Source: Dehalococcoidales bacterium (GTDB lineage: Bacteria; Chloroflexota; Dehalococcoidia; Dehalococcoidales; UBA5760). Taken from it: a DNA stretch of 5,987 nt. The translations under genes were made by a program, and so were the position numbers. Positions 5,572 through 5,987 of this stretch are shown here, in pieces. The stretch spans positions 1 to 5,987 of the forward strand of contig JAFGFP010000024.1 in assembly GCA_016931015.1 (NCBI GenBank), given 5' to 3'. The notes beneath the pieces were generated by a model. That model did not search any database. It was not told the DNA's origin and was given only the letters and a program-made list of their open reading frames with translations. The stretch's first letter is position 1; the number at the start of each line of letters is the position of its first letter.

Positions 5572-5600
5572 TAGACAGATTACCCGTAATCTGGTTTAAT
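5572..5600 (+). promoter_or_regulatory. Candidate sigma-70-type promoter of the last gene
   Basis: TAGACA (5572-5577, 5/6 match to TTGACA) and TTTAAT (5595-5600, 5/6 match to TATAAT) are separated by exactly 17 bases. Transcription would start near 5607, giving a leader of about 34 bases before ATG 5641. This is the best-looking promoter in the window. Confidence 0.55.
5576..5593. promoter_or_regulatory. 18-bp dyad lying in the promoter spacer, putative operator or terminator stem
   Basis: CAGATTAC (5576-5583) and GTAATCTG (5586-5593) are perfect inverted copies with CC between. The dyad fills the spacer of the candidate promoter and touches its -35 box, a placement typical of sites bound by dimeric regulators. 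Because GGTTTAATT follows, it could instead be the stem of a terminator for the upstream MscS gene, although a two- to four-base loop is tight. No regulator gene is present in the window. Confidence 0.5.
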
Positions 5601-5624
5601 TAGGTGATTATGTTGTTCCGGTTA

Positions 5625-5632
5625 GGGGGGAG
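5625..5632 (+). promoter_or_regulatory. Ribosome-binding site of the last gene
   Basis: GGGGGGAG ends eight bases before ATG 5641 and fixes the start of the partial gene that runs off the window. Confidence 0.65.
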
Positions 5633-5640
5633 ATAATATA

Positions 5641-5987
5641 ATGTTTGAGTCATGTGCCTTTGATGCTTCGGCCGAGCAGTGGTCGTGGCTGATACCACTG
5701 ATTATTGTCATTGCCTTGAGTTTTATCATGCGGCGGCGGAAGCCTGTCGAAAACACGCCGCAGGATATAGCCTCCAGTCTGCTCATGGATGTCATGGCTA
5801 ATCAGCAGGCCCTGGAGAAGTTCGATACTCAGAAACGGCCCAAGAAGCTGAAGATGGGTAGCTGGCAGCGAAACAGCGAGAAGCTGGACTTTCTGGAGCC
5901 GTCGCTGCGTAACACCGTATCGGAAACCTTCAGACAGATTGAGGATTTCAACCTGCGCGTAGAGTCGGCCAAGATGTATAAGTCCAC
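5641..5987 (+). CDS. Unrecognised single-pass membrane protein, 3' end outside the window
   Basis: An open frame of 115 complete codons runs from ATG 5641 to the window edge without a stop. The first 13 residues are mildly acidic, then one hydrophobic segment (about 14-30, from W14-x-W16 to M30) ends in a basic stop-transfer stretch RRRKP (31-35). The positive-inside rule places the remaining chain in the cytoplasm. That part is hydrophilic and highly charged, with a likely helical region at 41-62 (QDIASSLLMDVMANQQALEKF), a basic patch KRPKKLK (65-71), and a second amphipathic stretch from about 87. I recognise no enzymatic motif or named family. The strong ribosome-binding site, own promoter candidate and consistent codon use argue that it is real. 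It could be a small membrane-anchored scaffold or regulator; function is unknown. Confidence 0.75.
   Translation, partial: MFESCAFDASAEQWSWLIPLIIVIALSFIMRRRKPVENTPQDIASSLLMDVMANQQALEKFDTQKRPKKLKMGSWQRNSEKLDFLEPSLRNTVSETFRQIEDFNLRVESAKMYKS

Overview
The window is GC-rich, gene-dense bacterial DNA with strong Shine-Dalgarno sites and some TTG starts. The gene content fits a member of the Chloroflexota, most likely the class Dehalococcoidia. The main reason is a short bacterial/archaeal-type Elp3 that starts almost directly at the radical SAM domain, the type known from Dehalococcoides mccartyi. This assignment is an inference from protein character and was not checked by a search. No transposon, phage gene, tRNA, rRNA or CRISPR array is visible.

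Layout: (1) 1-209 is a non-coding leader with three perfect or near-perfect hairpins. (2) 210-2211 is a rightward run of three genes: an S41 C-terminal processing peptidase with a lipoprotein-like signal, a small single-domain cupin, and a small zincin (HExxHxxGxxD) metallopeptidase. The last two start at TTG behind good ribosome-binding sites. (3) 3613-2222 (minus strand) is elp3, which converges on the metallopeptidase gene with only 10 bp between them. (4) 3649-4302 is a SAM-dependent methyltransferase with the sequence hallmarks of the Trm9/ALKBH8 family, divergent from elp3 with a 35-bp gap. (5) 4308-5495 is an MscS-type mechanosensitive channel only 5 bp behind the methyltransferase. (6) 5496-5640 is an intergenic region holding inverted repeats and a good promoter whose spacer contains an 18-bp dyad. 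(7) From 5641 to the window end is a partial gene for an unrecognised single-pass membrane protein.

The most interesting unit is elp3 next to the Trm9-like gene. In eukaryotes Elp3 (in Elongator) makes the cm5U34 precursor on tRNA wobble uridine and Trm9/ALKBH8 methylates it to mcm5U. Side by side in a bacterium, the two suggest a compact two-enzyme wobble-uridine pathway. The peptidase/cupin/metallopeptidase run looks like an ordinary envelope and housekeeping operon with no clear shared pathway.
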